A DNA stretch of 64,000 nucleotides from Bacillota bacterium (GCA_013177945.1 JABLXW010000007.1:1-64000), one strand, 5' to 3'. Numbered from the stretch's first letter, positions 41,958 to 51,359 are shown. Numbers and translations: made by a program. Notes: a model not told the origin generated them from the letters alone.

Positions 41958-43037
41958 CTACTGCTCGTTGACCGCTACCACCTGGCCGTCCTCGAACCAG
42001 TCGACGCTGGCACCCAGGTTTTCGCTCACGAAGCGGAGCGGGATGACCGTCCGCCCGGGCGGAACCACCCTGGCGGGCGCGTCGAGGGCCACCCTCTGCC
42101 CGCCGACCTCAGCCTCGGCGCGGCCCACACGCAGGACTACCGTCTTCCCGTCGGCCGGGTTCGTGATGGTGACCACGCCGTCTTTGTAGTCCACCTCCAG
42201 ACCCAGAGCCTCTGCTATCGCCCGGACAGGCACCATGGTGCGGCCGTTCTCGATGAACGGCTCGGAGTCGAAGGTGAGCTTTTTGCCGTTCACGAACACC
42301 TTGACGCCTTTCCTGCCCGCTTTCTCGTAGAGTTCGCCGATTTTCCTGTACAGGTCCTCATCTTTCGGCTCAACGGTGAGAGCCTCCTCCATGTCCTCCG
42401 CCGCTTCCTCTACCATGCCGAGCTCCTCTTTCAGGATGCCTTTGTAGGCGTACACGGCACCCGGCACGGTCTCGGGTGATTCAAGCAGCTTCTCCAGTTC
42501 GGCCAGCGCCGCCTCGCGGTCGCCCTTGGCCCTGAAACACTGGGCCAGCAGCACTGCTACTTTCGCCGTGGGGTGCGTCAGCAGCCCCTCCAGCTTCTTG
42601 AGTGCCTCAATGGCCTTGTCGTACTCCCCGACGTTGCGGTAGGCCACCGCCAGCTTCCAAAGCAGCTTCGTGTCGTCAGGCTCTTCCGCCAGCTTGCTTT
42701 CCAGTTCGGCGATGCGCTTCTCGAGGCCCCTCGCCCCCGGCTCAGCAAATTCTCCGTTCTCAAATTCGCCGTTTTCAAATTCCCCGTCACCTTCGGCGAT
42801 CTCCTGCTCGAGCCTCTGCTCCACCCTTATCCGCAGTTCGTCGCCCTCGTTGCGCGTGCGGGTCTGTACCTGCTCCTGCACCTGGAGCTGGGCCAGGGCT
42901 CGGGTCTGCACCTGCTCTTGCGCCTGGGATTGAGTTTGCACCCGAACCTGTCCTTTGCCTGCCAGCGCGGGCCCGGCGAGCATGAACACAAGGAACAGTG
43001 CCAGGACCGCACTCGCCGCTCTTTTAAGGTTCTGCAC
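41958..43037 (-). CDS. secreted TPR protein with copper amine oxidase-like (stalk) domain, under a c-di-GMP riboswitch
   Basis: A 359-residue exported protein. Signal peptide ALFLVFMLAGPALA; a Gln/Thr/Val-rich repetitive segment (residues about 28-65: QVRVQTQ, QEQVQTR, QVQEQVQTRTR); three near-copies of EFENG (about 86-98); TPR repeats (about 110-225: LLWKLAVAYRNVGEYDKAIE, AVLLAQCFRAKGDREAALAE); and a C-terminal copper amine oxidase N1-like domain with ENGRTMVPVRAIAEALGLEV and VIPLRFVSENLGASVDW. The domain usually serves as a wall or matrix module, not an oxidase. GTG 43037 behind AAGGAGG is preferred over an upstream GTG. Confidence 0.88.
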   Translation of the reverse strand: MQNLKRAASAVLALFLVFMLAGPALAGKGQVRVQTQSQAQEQVQTRALAQLQVQEQVQTRTRNEGDELRIRVEQRLEQEIAEGDGEFENGEFENGEFAEPGARGLEKRIAELESKLAEEPDDTKLLWKLAVAYRNVGEYDKAIEALKKLEGLLTHPTAKVAVLLAQCFRAKGDREAALAELEKLLESPETVPGAVYAYKGILKEELGMVEEAAEDMEEALTVEPKDEDLYRKIGELYEKAGRKGVKVFVNGKKLTFDSEPFIENGRTMVPVRAIAEALGLEVDYKDGVVTITNPADGKTVVLRVGRAEAEVGGQRVALDAPARVVPPGRTVIPLRFVSENLGASVDWFEDGQVVAVNEQ

Positions 43038-43176
43038 AAAAACCGACCTCCTTCTCACATGGCCTGTTTCAGAAACTCCAAAACGCCTGCTTTAGAACTC
43101 TCCAGAAACAAACCTGGCCGACCACCTCCTCCTGATGGGCGGCCGGCTGCCGAAGGGAATTGCTGCCTTCCGGTTT

Positions 43177-43266
43177 CCCCAGCAGCCGGGCTGCCATAGC
43201 GAATCAACCGCTTCAGGCCCCTTGGCTTTGCGCCCCCGGCTTTCGCCGGGTTTGCCCTTGGTGGGG
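43177..43266 (-). promoter_or_regulatory. cyclic di-GMP-I (GEMM) riboswitch aptamer
   Basis: The minus strand carries the class I consensus in order: closing stem CCCCA/TGGGG (43262-43266 with 43177-43181), GGGCAAACC, a CCGGC-GAAA-GCCGG tetraloop stem, GGCGCAAAGCC, GGGGCCTGAAGCG, and ATGGCAGCC. The GAAA tetraloop, its receptor and the GCAAAGCC junction are all present. Downstream, GCAGCCGG (43143-43150) can pair with CCGGCTGC of the aptamer 3' strand (43182-43189), an alternative helix that would disrupt it. The riboswitch lies about 140 bp upstream of the TPR/CuAO-like gene. Confidence 0.88.
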
Positions 43267-43604
43267 TCCTTCCCTCTACCAGCAAATACGAAGCGTTCCC
43301 CTTTTTTCGGAGGGTCTCTGTTGAAGAACTGAAAAAGTACCTGTGAAAAAAGAGGTCCTGGGACCTTATCCGCCTGGCTGTGGCTCGAACCGGAAAGAAA
43401 GACTTTTATCTGGGAGATGGTTTTGGTGGAAATTCAAGAGCGGACAAAAACTGCTCCAGTATTTAACCGACACCCCGTCCTTTGCGAAACCAGCCTTGCG
43501 CGCACCGGGCAAAGGTGCCGCCGCGCCTCTTCGAGTTCTTCCTGCTCGTTTAAGGAGGAGGAGCGGCGGCGGAAGTTCCTGCCAATCGCACCGGCTGAAT
43601 GCTT
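43267..43604. other. intergenic region upstream of the c-di-GMP riboswitch
   Basis: About 340 bp between the riboswitch and the uspA stop. It should contain the promoter of the riboswitch transcript; an AT-rich stretch near 43300-43350 is the best place, but I could not assign a clear -35/-10 pair. No gene-like frame. Confidence 0.45.
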
Positions 43605-44063
43605 TTAGGTTTTCTTCTCCCGAACCACCAGGACAGGGCAGTGAGCGTAGCGCACAACGTACTCTGCGACACTGCCGATTAAGAGGTAGGTGAGGCGGGA
43701 ATAACCGTGTGACCCGACGACGATCAGATCTGCGCCCTGTTCCCGCGCCCAGTCCACAATGACCTGGCGGGGGCTCCCGCTCAAGACAGCTCCGCCTACG
43801 TCACTGAGGCCGGCCTTTTCAGCAAGCCTCACAACCTCGTCTACGGCGCGGTCTCCCTCCTCCTGCAAAGTCTCCAGCGCAAGGTACTGGTAGGCCCCCA
43901 GGTGAAAGGCGATGTGGGTATTGACGACGTAGATCACCCGCAGCCGGGCGTTGCTCAGGCGGGCTAAGGAAATGGCGTGGCGCGCCGCGTGCAAAGCCGT
44001 GGCGGAGCCGTCGGTCGCGGCAACAATCAGCCTGTAAGAAACCCCATTCTGGTCTTCAGACAC
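43605..44063 (-). CDS. universal stress protein UspA family
   Basis: A 152-residue UspA domain: YRLIVAATDGSATALHAARH at the start, and the ATP-binding loop GADLIVVGSHGYSRLTYLLI, GSVAEYVVRYAHCPVLVV at the end (G-2x-G-9x-G-S/T type). GTG 44063 behind GGGGGAGG is preferred to a TTG 16 codons upstream. It lies 70 bp downstream of a permease gene on the same strand; UspA proteins often regulate such transporters. Confidence 0.9.
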   Translation of the reverse strand: MSEDQNGVSYRLIVAATDGSATALHAARHAISLARLSNARLRVIYVVNTHIAFHLGAYQYLALETLQEEGDRAVDEVVRLAEKAGLSDVGGAVLSGSPRQVIVDWAREQGADLIVVGSHGYSRLTYLLIGSVAEYVVRYAHCPVLVVREKKT

Positions 44064-44133
44064 GGGCAAACCTCCCCCAAAGTATTCTCCTCCATTTACT
44101 TCGCTAAACAACGGTTCAGTCCTTCACCTGCGC

Positions 44134-45417
44134 TCAATGAAAATGGAAGACCAGAAGGTACAACCAGGAAATCAGGATTGAAACAAGCATGAGCGGGAAG
44201 GCCACCTTAAAGAACCTGATAAAAGAGAGGGTCAACCCGTTCCGCTCCGCCAGCCCCGCAACGATTACGTTGGCAGCGGCACCAACAATCGTTCCATTCC
44301 CGCCGAGGCATGCACCTAAAGCAAGCGACCACCAGAGGGGATTGAGGTTTGCAATCCCTCCAAAGTGCCCTATTTCCTGGATTAGAGGAATCATCGCCGC
44401 CACAAAGGGAATGTTGTCGACAACGGAGGAGGCGAGGGCCGAAAACCATAAAATGAGGGTCCCGGTTGCCAGCACCCGGCCTTTTGTAAGCTCCAAAGCG
44501 GCCCGTGCCAGCTCCTCAATAATCCCCACCTTTTCGAGCGCCCCTACGATGATGAAAAGCCCCGTGAAAAAGAAAATTGTCGGCCATTCCACGCTGAGGA
44601 GCACATCCTCAATTTCTTCCCTGGCGATGAACAGCAGCAGCACCGCCCCGGCGAGGGCAATCGAAGCGGTTTCTATATTAAGCAGACCATGCAGGAAAAA
44701 GCCTAGGATCGTCAAGCCGAGCACGATCAGGGACCGGCGCATCAGCCTGCAGTCTTTGATCTGGGCGGCGGCGTCGAATGTTTTCACCTTTTCTTTCAGG
44801 TGCTCTTCTATAACGAGCTCTCTGCGGTAAATCAGCCAGATGAAAAATAAAGTGACAATGAAAACAACGAGGGCCACGGGGGCGAGGTTGATGAGGAAGT
44901 CAAGGAAGGTGAGTTTTGTGGCGCTTCCGATCATGATGTTAGGGGGGTCTCCGATCAGGGTGGCAGTCCCTCCAATGTTGGAGGCCAGGATTTCCGTGAC
45001 GATGAAAGGGACCGGGTTCAGGCCGAGTTCGTACACGATGGAAAAGGTCACCGGCACCACAAGGAGGACGGTCGTAACATTGTCAAGAAAAGCGGAGGCA
45101 ACCGCAGTCAGGACCGCAAGACCTGCCAAAATCCGGAAAGGCTCCCCCTGCGCAAGGCGCGCCGCCCAGACCGCGAGGAACTCGAAAACCCCGCTCCGCC
45201 GCGTCACCCCGACGATGACCATCATCCCCACCAGGAGGCCAATGGTGTTAAAGTCTATGGCGTGGACAGCCTCCTCCTGCGTGAGCAGGCCGCTTGCCAG
45301 AACGGCCATTCCTCCAGCAAGGGCGGCCACCGCCCGGTGAATTTTCTCCGTAACGATCAGGCCATAAACCAAAACGAAAATTCCTGCTGCCAAAACAACC
45401 GGCCATTCTCCCGCCAT
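44134..45417 (-). CDS. ArsB/NhaD-type (ion transporter superfamily) permease
   Basis: A 427-residue transporter with about 11 spans. Family features: ILASNIGGTATLIGDPPNIM, the repeat equivalent ACLGGNGTIVGAAANVI in the second half, and SAFLDNVTTVLLVVPV and SVVDNIPFVAAMIPL as paired Asp-Asn motifs in each half. Members carry arsenite, Na+/H+ or organic anions; specificity cannot be told here. A terminal FHFH is unusual but unassigned. Followed by a UspA gene. Confidence 0.87.
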   Translation of the reverse strand: MAGEWPVVLAAGIFVLVYGLIVTEKIHRAVAALAGGMAVLASGLLTQEEAVHAIDFNTIGLLVGMMVIVGVTRRSGVFEFLAVWAARLAQGEPFRILAGLAVLTAVASAFLDNVTTVLLVVPVTFSIVYELGLNPVPFIVTEILASNIGGTATLIGDPPNIMIGSATKLTFLDFLINLAPVALVVFIVTLFFIWLIYRRELVIEEHLKEKVKTFDAAAQIKDCRLMRRSLIVLGLTILGFFLHGLLNIETASIALAGAVLLLFIAREEIEDVLLSVEWPTIFFFTGLFIIVGALEKVGIIEELARAALELTKGRVLATGTLILWFSALASSVVDNIPFVAAMIPLIQEIGHFGGIANLNPLWWSLALGACLGGNGTIVGAAANVIVAGLAERNGLTLSFIRFFKVAFPLMLVSILISWLYLLVFHFH

Positions 45418-45644
45418 TTCTCCCGGCCCCTTTCAGCGCGAAAAATCCCTGCCACCGAATCAAGATCCTATCAGAAATTTCCCGTCTCGACAATATTCTG
45501 TCAAATTTTACCCAGCAGCAATTACGGTCTGGGCTATTCGCCCGGCGGTGCGCTTAATGCCATCACCACTTGCTGGGTTTCCTGGTAAAAACACCCGGGC
45601 CGAAAGCTTTTTAAAAAGTTTGAGGCAGCGGCCCTGCCCCCTTT

Positions 45645-46658
45645 TTATTCTTTCCACCGGGGACACCAGGCAGTCGGCTGCCTGTGAGGGAGACGAGCAG
45701 CCAGAACGGCATACTGAATGGACGCGAACAGGCACCGGGGGGAAGAATGCCCGGGCGCCGCATTAATCCGGTAGAGGCGCGCCGGATCCTGACGCTGCTT
45801 GTTCATTCCTTCCAGAACGGTAAACATGTAGCGAAAACCGGCAGCACGCAGTACTCTGATCAGGCATGGATCGTAGGCGCCATAAGGAAAGGCAAAATAA
45901 GGAGTTTCGTGGCCGAGTCTCAACCGGACTGTTTCCTGAAAGCGACGGCCGTCGGCGAGCATTCGGTTCTCGTATTCTTTTTCCGTTTCCTCATGCCGCT
46001 GCCGAAAGTCGTAGATGCGGGCAACCGTCGCCGGTCTCACGAGACGGGAGGACGTAAGCACACCGTAGTGTTGATTGTAGGTATGCCCGCCAATGGTCAC
46101 CAGTCCGCTTTCCTCCAGCGCCTGTACCTGGGGCCAGGTAAGGAAAGCCGGTTTCGTTCCGATATACTCCCCTATGAGAAACACCGCTGCCGGGGCGCGG
46201 TGCTTTTTGAGTACAGGCAGAACATATTGATACATTCCCCTGTACCCGTCATCGAAGGTCAAGACAACGGCATTTGGAGGGACCGCCGCCCTCCCTTCCA
46301 GAAATGCGGCCAAAAGCGAAACCGGGATGATCCGGAACCCTTTCTGCTCGAGAAACTCCAGCTCCGCCTCAAACTGCTCCGGTGTAATGGTCCCTCGACC
46401 CGAGTGGGGGCTCACATTATGGTACATTAAAACCGCGACCGCATCCCTGTAATAGACCGGGGCAGGGGGATTTTTTTTCGGTTTCACCGGTTCCAGGGGA
46501 GATCGTTGAACGGAGGGCTTCAGAGGTGCTTCACCGCTCCCGCTGCCGCCCCCGTGCAAAGGAGACCGGTAACTATGGAGAAACGCCGCAATCAAAAAAA
46601 CTGATAAGATAAAGCCGCTCATTGCGAGCTTCCTTTTTTTAATTGAACCCCTTGCCAT
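45645..46658 (-). CDS. membrane-anchored polysaccharide deacetylase
   Basis: A 337-residue NodB-type deacetylase. One N-terminal span (MSGFILSVFLIAAFLHSYRS), a Pro/Gly linker, then VAVLMYHNVSP, VVLTFDDGYRGMYQYVLPVL (Asp-Asp motif), IGGHTYNQHYG (metal-binding His pair) and YFAFPYGAYDP. It probably deacetylates a wall or exopolysaccharide amino sugar. ATG 46658 has GGAGG five bases upstream, within the four codons that separate it from an earlier ATG. Confidence 0.9.
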   Translation of the reverse strand: MARGSIKKRKLAMSGFILSVFLIAAFLHSYRSPLHGGGSGSGEAPLKPSVQRSPLEPVKPKKNPPAPVYYRDAVAVLMYHNVSPHSGRGTITPEQFEAELEFLEQKGFRIIPVSLLAAFLEGRAAVPPNAVVLTFDDGYRGMYQYVLPVLKKHRAPAAVFLIGEYIGTKPAFLTWPQVQALEESGLVTIGGHTYNQHYGVLTSSRLVRPATVARIYDFRQRHEETEKEYENRMLADGRRFQETVRLRLGHETPYFAFPYGAYDPCLIRVLRAAGFRYMFTVLEGMNKQRQDPARLYRINAAPGHSSPRCLFASIQYAVLAARLPHRQPTAWCPRWKE

Positions 46659-46697
46659 TTTTTCCTCCATTTAGTCCATAGTAACAAGATTTTAATG

Positions 46698-46731
46698 AAC
46701 TTGATTGAATCTCAAACTTGATTGAATCTCA
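46698..46731. repeat. perfect 17-bp tandem duplication
   Basis: AACTTGATTGAATCTCA occurs twice head to tail (46698-46714, 46715-46731), between the deacetylase start and the kinase stop. It lies in the likely promoter region of the deacetylase gene. Confidence 0.9.
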
Positions 46732-46814
46732 TTCCGTGTGGCGGGGTCATTTCGCTCGTTCTTCCCGGGTCGCGAGCCCTGACTTAAGAGCGAGGCCCCA
46801 TCTCTACGGGATGA

Positions 46815-48257
46815 TCACGATTTAGGAGGTTGGGCGGCGCTGGACGCAAGACGCTGACTGGAAAGAGGGAGAGAAAGGCAAAATGTTGTCCCTCCGCCTG
46901 CCTGGCTGAAGACCGCAATGTCGCCACGGTGGGCCTCTACGATTAATTTGCTGATCGCCAGCCCCAAACCGGTGCCCCCTCCCGTGGCATTACCCCTGTA
47001 AAATCTTTCAAAAATAAAGGGGATCTCCCCGGGCGGAATGCCGGGGCCCTGATCCGCGACAGCCACCATACCGCTGTTTTCCTCAACTTTGCCTTCCACC
47101 TCGACCCTCCCTCCGCCGGGGGTGAACTTCAGAGCGTTGTCCAGAAGATTTACCAGAACCTGGATCAGACGCGCCCGGTCCCCCTGCACGATGGCGGGCT
47201 TTTCAGGTAAATTGAGCAGCAGAACCACCTTTTTTTCCTGAGCCAGTGGAAGCAGAGATTCGGAAGCCTCGCGGCAGACCTCCCAGAGATCCAGAGTTTC
47301 CCAGTGATACTCCATCTCTCCCGCCTGCATCCTTGCCATATCGAGCAAATCGTTTGTAATCCGCGCCAACCTCTGCGTCTCCCGGTAAACCTGAGAAAGG
47401 TAGTACTTTTGGTCTTTTTCCGGAATCGTCCCGTCTATAATTCCCTGAATGAAGCCGCTGATAGATGTTAAAGGAGTGCGTAATTCGTGGGAAACGTTGG
47501 CAAGAAACTCCTGGCGGTTTTTTTCAATGAGCTCCAATCTCCAGGCCATCTCGTTTAAAACCTCTGCCAAGACACCAATCTCATCGCGCCTTTCCATTTC
47601 GAGACGCTGGCTGAAATCCCCCTGGGCGAATTTCCTGGCAATTTGCTGCACTTCTTCCAGCGGGTGGGTGAAGTGGCGCGCGGCAAAATAGACAACGGGA
47701 GTTGCAAGCGCCAGCACCAGCAGCGAGGCAAGCCAGATGAGGCTCAAAGTTTCGCCAAGGAGCGCCTTTACATTGCTGGCCGCAGTATAGGCAACAAGGG
47801 TTGTCTGCCGGGATAGAACGGAGAGGGGGGAAGAGACGACAAGCAGCTCTAAATCAGGGCTCCCCGGCACACCCAAGATGGCTGCCTTCTGGCGCCCGGC
47901 CCGGGCAAGAACCTGTTTTAAAAACCCCGGATCGGAACTAATTCCCGCAATCCCGCGCTCCGTGCTGACAAGAAGGGAGTTCCCGCGAAAAACAGCAAGA
48001 TGCACCCCCGAGGAGCGATCGATGATCCTGAGGGCTCTCTGCCAGTTCTTTTCCGAAACTTCTTGCCTCACCATCCTGGTCGTAACCTCCTGGGCCTGGG
48101 CGACCACATCCCAAAGCAGCTTTTCGTGCCGGCGGAAAACGTAGCCTCGAAAAAACCATAGCAGCAGGAGATTCATGATCAGGACGACGCCAATCGTAAC
48201 CCCCAGTTCTATCAGCAGGAGCTTCCCAAAAACACTCCTTATTTTTACTTCTCCCAT
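46815..48257 (-). CDS. PhoR/ResE-type sensor histidine kinase
   Basis: A 480-residue membrane kinase. Span at about 10-33, an extracellular sensor domain, second span at about 170-192, a HAMP domain (VVYFAARHFTHPLEEVQQIA), HisKA with EFLANVSHELRTPLTSISGF, and HATPase with LVNLLDNALKFTPGGG, VADQGPGIPPGEIPFIFERF and GGTGLGLAISKLIVEAH. It overlaps the upstream response regulator gene by 13 bp, so the pair acts together. The stimulus is unknown. Confidence 0.93.
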   Translation of the reverse strand: MGEVKIRSVFGKLLLIELGVTIGVVLIMNLLLLWFFRGYVFRRHEKLLWDVVAQAQEVTTRMVRQEVSEKNWQRALRIIDRSSGVHLAVFRGNSLLVSTERGIAGISSDPGFLKQVLARAGRQKAAILGVPGSPDLELLVVSSPLSVLSRQTTLVAYTAASNVKALLGETLSLIWLASLLVLALATPVVYFAARHFTHPLEEVQQIARKFAQGDFSQRLEMERRDEIGVLAEVLNEMAWRLELIEKNRQEFLANVSHELRTPLTSISGFIQGIIDGTIPEKDQKYYLSQVYRETQRLARITNDLLDMARMQAGEMEYHWETLDLWEVCREASESLLPLAQEKKVVLLLNLPEKPAIVQGDRARLIQVLVNLLDNALKFTPGGGRVEVEGKVEENSGMVAVADQGPGIPPGEIPFIFERFYRGNATGGGTGLGLAISKLIVEAHRGDIAVFSQAGGGTTFCLSLPLSSQRLASSAAQPPKS

Positions 48258-48958
48258 TTTTCTCCATCCTCGATCTCGAATTTGTAGCCGACACCCCAGA
48301 CGGTCTTGATCTGCCAGGGCAAATCCGGTCTTTCAATTTTATCCCGCAGGCGGTTGATGTGGACGTCAACCGTCCGGCTCGTTCCCGCGCTGATGTGATA
48401 GCCCCAAACCTCTTTCAGGAGATATTCTCTGGTAAAAACCCGGTTCGGTTGCGAAACCAGCACCCAGAGCAACTCGATCTCCTTGGGAGTAAGCTCCACC
48501 GGCTGTCCGTTCACCTTCACCTCATAGCGCATCAAATCAACCCGGAGACCCGGCACGGCAACCGGACCCGGGGGACCGGTTTGCTTGCTGCTCCGCTTGA
48601 GAACCGCTTTGACACGGGCGAGAAGCTCCAGGGGATCGAACGGCTTGACAACATAGTCATCGGCGCCAAGATCGAATCCCCGGAGTTTGTCGGTAATCTG
48701 ACTCTTTGCCGTGACAATAATAATCGGAACCCCCGTCTCTGCTCTGAGTGCCCGGCAGACCTCCCAGCCGTCTGCCTGGGGAAGCATCAGATCGAGAACC
48801 ACCAGGGCGACGTCCTCTCGTTTTACCTGGTCAACTACCCCGCTCCCTGTCGGCGAGACGATGACCCGGTAGCCCTGATTGGCCAGGTAAAGCCTGATCA
48901 GTTCTGCTATGTTCTGATCATCTTCAATTATCAGGATGGTTTTTTCTAACGATGTCAA
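48245..48958 (-). CDS. OmpR/PhoB-family response regulator
   Basis: A 237-residue regulator with receiver residues in ILIIEDDQNIAELIRLYL, VALVVLDLMLPQADGWEV (phospho-Asp) and DDYVVKPFDPLELLARV, and a winged-helix DNA-binding domain ending VWGYHISAGTSRTVDVHINR, LRDKIERP and TVWGVGYKFE. The start is TTG behind GGAGAGGAG. It pairs with the overlapping kinase. Confidence 0.93.
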   Translation of the reverse strand: MTSLEKTILIIEDDQNIAELIRLYLANQGYRVIVSPTGSGVVDQVKREDVALVVLDLMLPQADGWEVCRALRAETGVPIIIVTAKSQITDKLRGFDLGADDYVVKPFDPLELLARVKAVLKRSSKQTGPPGPVAVPGLRVDLMRYEVKVNGQPVELTPKEIELLWVLVSQPNRVFTREYLLKEVWGYHISAGTSRTVDVHINRLRDKIERPDLPWQIKTVWGVGYKFEIEDGEKWEK

Positions 48959-49071
48959 GGGTCTCCTCTCCTGCTCCGGTTACCTGTATTGCCATAAATT
49001 TATTTTACTTTTCTCCTGCCGCTTGTTAAAGCATACCACTTAATTAAAGAACACCGAATAGCTTCAGAAAA

Positions 49072-50190
49072 CTAAAGCCCGGCCTCGGCCAGCCTGGCAA
49101 TGGCTGCAGCACCCCGCGCTGCCGCGCCCGGAGGCTGAACCAGTCTTCCCTTTTCCCGCATCTGTTCCCGAAAACCATCCGGTGCGCTCAGCAAAAACTC
49201 CACCTTTGCCAGCAATTCGTTGTTGCCATAAGCTGCCAAAGCCGCTCCTTTTTGAACAAAATAGGAGGCATTTGCCGCTTCCTGCCCTCCCACCCAGCGG
49301 TGGATAAGAACCGGTAAACCCAGCGCTGCGGCTTCCGCGAGGGTGAGAGCGCCTGCTTTGGTAATGATTAAATCTGCAGCTGACATAACCGGCGCCACCC
49401 TCTCCGTGTAACCGATAATTTTAAAATTCGGGCAGCTCCCAAGTTCTCTGCTTAGTTTCCTGTATAAACCGCAATCCCTGCCCGTAAGCACAACCACCTG
49501 CAGCTCATTCTGAAAGCGGAGCAGCTCCCGCGCCACCCTGCCCACGTCACCGAGGCGGGCATAACTGCCCCCCGCAACAAGAACCACCGGAAGATCGTTT
49601 CTCAGTCCTAAGGCGGCACGCGCCCGCGTCCGGTGTACAGGCTCTTCAAATTCCGGGTGCACCGGAATCCCAACAGGGAGGATGCGTTCAGGCGGCACTC
49701 CCCGCTTTTCCAGGGATACCTTGACGTCACCGGTCGCCACCAGGTAAAGATCTACTGCAGGGTGGCACCATTCGGCATGAACAGCAAAATCGGTAATCAC
49801 CATCACAAGGGGGAACTTCAGTTTTTTCCTTATTTTGATTTCGCCACAGATCCGGCCCGGGGTCGGGAACGTAGCCACGACCACGTCAGGCATGGCGCGC
49901 AGCAGCCTCTGCATGGTCGGGAACCCCAGGTAATCCGACAAATAACAACCTGAGCGAGGCTCCGGCTTATCCGTGAACCGGTAAAACCAGTCGTAAAAAA
50001 AGGGAGCTTGGGACACGCATTGAAGATAGAAGACCCGCATCAGGGCATCAAGAGAGGGGTGAAGAAGGTGGACAAAGTCGGAAACCTGGACTTCCCAGGC
50101 GGGATTTCTTTTTTCGATTGCCGATTTTAAAGCCCTTGCCGCGCGCCGGTGGCCCTCCCCGTAGGGCGCGCTCAGGATCTGCACGAGCAT
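49072..50190 (-). CDS. MGDG synthase/UgtP-like processive glycosyltransferase
   Basis: A GT28-type enzyme of 372 residues. N-terminal MGDG_synth domain: ILSAPYGEGHRRAARALKSA, VSDFVHLLHPSLDALM, VVVATFPTPG and VMVITDFAVHAEWCHPAVDL; C-terminal UDP-sugar domain: VVLVAGGSYARLGDVGRVAR, LIITKAGALTLAEAAALGLP and GGQEAANASYFVQKGAAL. It probably transfers a sugar to diacylglycerol for glycolipid or lipoteichoic acid anchors; the sugar is not determined. Confidence 0.88.
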   Translation of the reverse strand: MLVQILSAPYGEGHRRAARALKSAIEKRNPAWEVQVSDFVHLLHPSLDALMRVFYLQCVSQAPFFYDWFYRFTDKPEPRSGCYLSDYLGFPTMQRLLRAMPDVVVATFPTPGRICGEIKIRKKLKFPLVMVITDFAVHAEWCHPAVDLYLVATGDVKVSLEKRGVPPERILPVGIPVHPEFEEPVHRTRARAALGLRNDLPVVLVAGGSYARLGDVGRVARELLRFQNELQVVVLTGRDCGLYRKLSRELGSCPNFKIIGYTERVAPVMSAADLIITKAGALTLAEAAALGLPVLIHRWVGGQEAANASYFVQKGAALAAYGNNELLAKVEFLLSAPDGFREQMREKGRLVQPPGAAARGAAAIARLAEAGL

Positions 50191-50384
50191 AATCTCACCC
50201 GATCCCTGCAGCTGAGAAACAGTAGATGGTGCAAGAAACAGTTTATACCAGAATTGGTAACAAGAGTTTAAACAAAATGTAAACAGTTTGTAACAAGGAA
50301 AAGGGTTTTTTTAAGGTAGGCAGAATAAATTCAAGCAAAGGGGTTATTCGGAAGAGTGATCCGGCACACTTAGGGGGGAGAGCC

Positions 50385-51218
50385 ATGAGAATCGACGTCC
50401 ACGTGCATATCCTGTCTCCGGATTTCATCCGGGACATCCAGAGGAACCTGGAACGGGACGCCCACTTTAAGCTGCTTCACGAGGGTCCGAAAGCCAAATT
50501 TGCAACAGCCGAGGACGTCCTGGCCAATATGGAGAAAACGGGGATCGACAGGTCCGTAGTGTTTTCCTTCCCCTACCGCGACCTGGGGATGTGCCGGGAG
50601 GGGAACGACTACATCATTGAAACGGTGAGACGCTACCCCGACCGGTTTATCGGCTTTGCGGTCGTTCCACCCCAGGAGTCGGGGATGGAGCAGGAGCTGA
50701 TCCGCTGCCGGGAAGCCGGGCTGAAAGGGGCAGGAGAGATCATCCCTGCCGCCGTCCACGTTGACATCTCCGACCAGAAGCAGGTGGGGCGCTTCGCCGG
50801 GGTTTGCCGGGAGCTCGACTTTCCCATCCTGATGCACGCAAACGAACTGGTAGGCCACTACTACCCGGGCAAAGGAAAAATGGGGCCCGAACACGCCTAC
50901 CACTTTGCCGTCAACAACCCGGAAAACAAGATCATTTTCGCCCACTGGGGAGGAGGGCTCTTCTTCTACGAGTTGATGCCGGAGCTTCGGACCTCCTTAA
51001 GCCACGTTTACTACGACACGGCAGCCTCCCCCTTCCTCTTCCGGCCGCAGGTCTACGAAGCCGCCCGGCTTGCCGGGGCGCTTCCCAGGGTCCTGCTGGG
51101 GAGCGACTTCCCGCTTCTGTCGCCGGCGCGCTACTACAAAGAGTGGGAGCAGACAAACCTCACAGAGGAGGAAAGGGCCGGCATCTGGGGGGAAAATGCG
51201 GCCCGCCTTCTTCTTTAA
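50385..51218 (+). CDS. amidohydrolase family protein (metal-dependent TIM barrel)
   Basis: A 277-residue Amidohydro_2-like enzyme. Metal ligands are suggested by RIDVHVHILSP (HxH), the His in PILMHANELVGHYYPG and IIFAHWGGGLFF, and the late Asp in RVLLGSDFPLLSP. Members include decarboxylases and hydrolases of cyclic or aromatic acids; the substrate is unknown. ATG behind GGGGGAGAG. Transcribed alone, divergently from the glycosyltransferase gene. Confidence 0.87.
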   Translation: MRIDVHVHILSPDFIRDIQRNLERDAHFKLLHEGPKAKFATAEDVLANMEKTGIDRSVVFSFPYRDLGMCREGNDYIIETVRRYPDRFIGFAVVPPQESGMEQELIRCREAGLKGAGEIIPAAVHVDISDQKQVGRFAGVCRELDFPILMHANELVGHYYPGKGKMGPEHAYHFAVNNPENKIIFAHWGGGLFFYELMPELRTSLSHVYYDTAASPFLFRPQVYEAARLAGALPRVLLGSDFPLLSPARYYKEWEQTNLTEEERAGIWGENAARLLL

Positions 51219-51359
51219 AAGTTCACCTGCTCCCCCTCGCCAGGCAACAGGCAGGGCGCGCTCCCGTACCGCCCCGGCGGCAGACCGCAAGGCTTCACCG
51301 GTTTTTATTTTATTCTATATTCTAGCATTTTCCGGGAACTGCGAAAAGTTGACGGCTTT

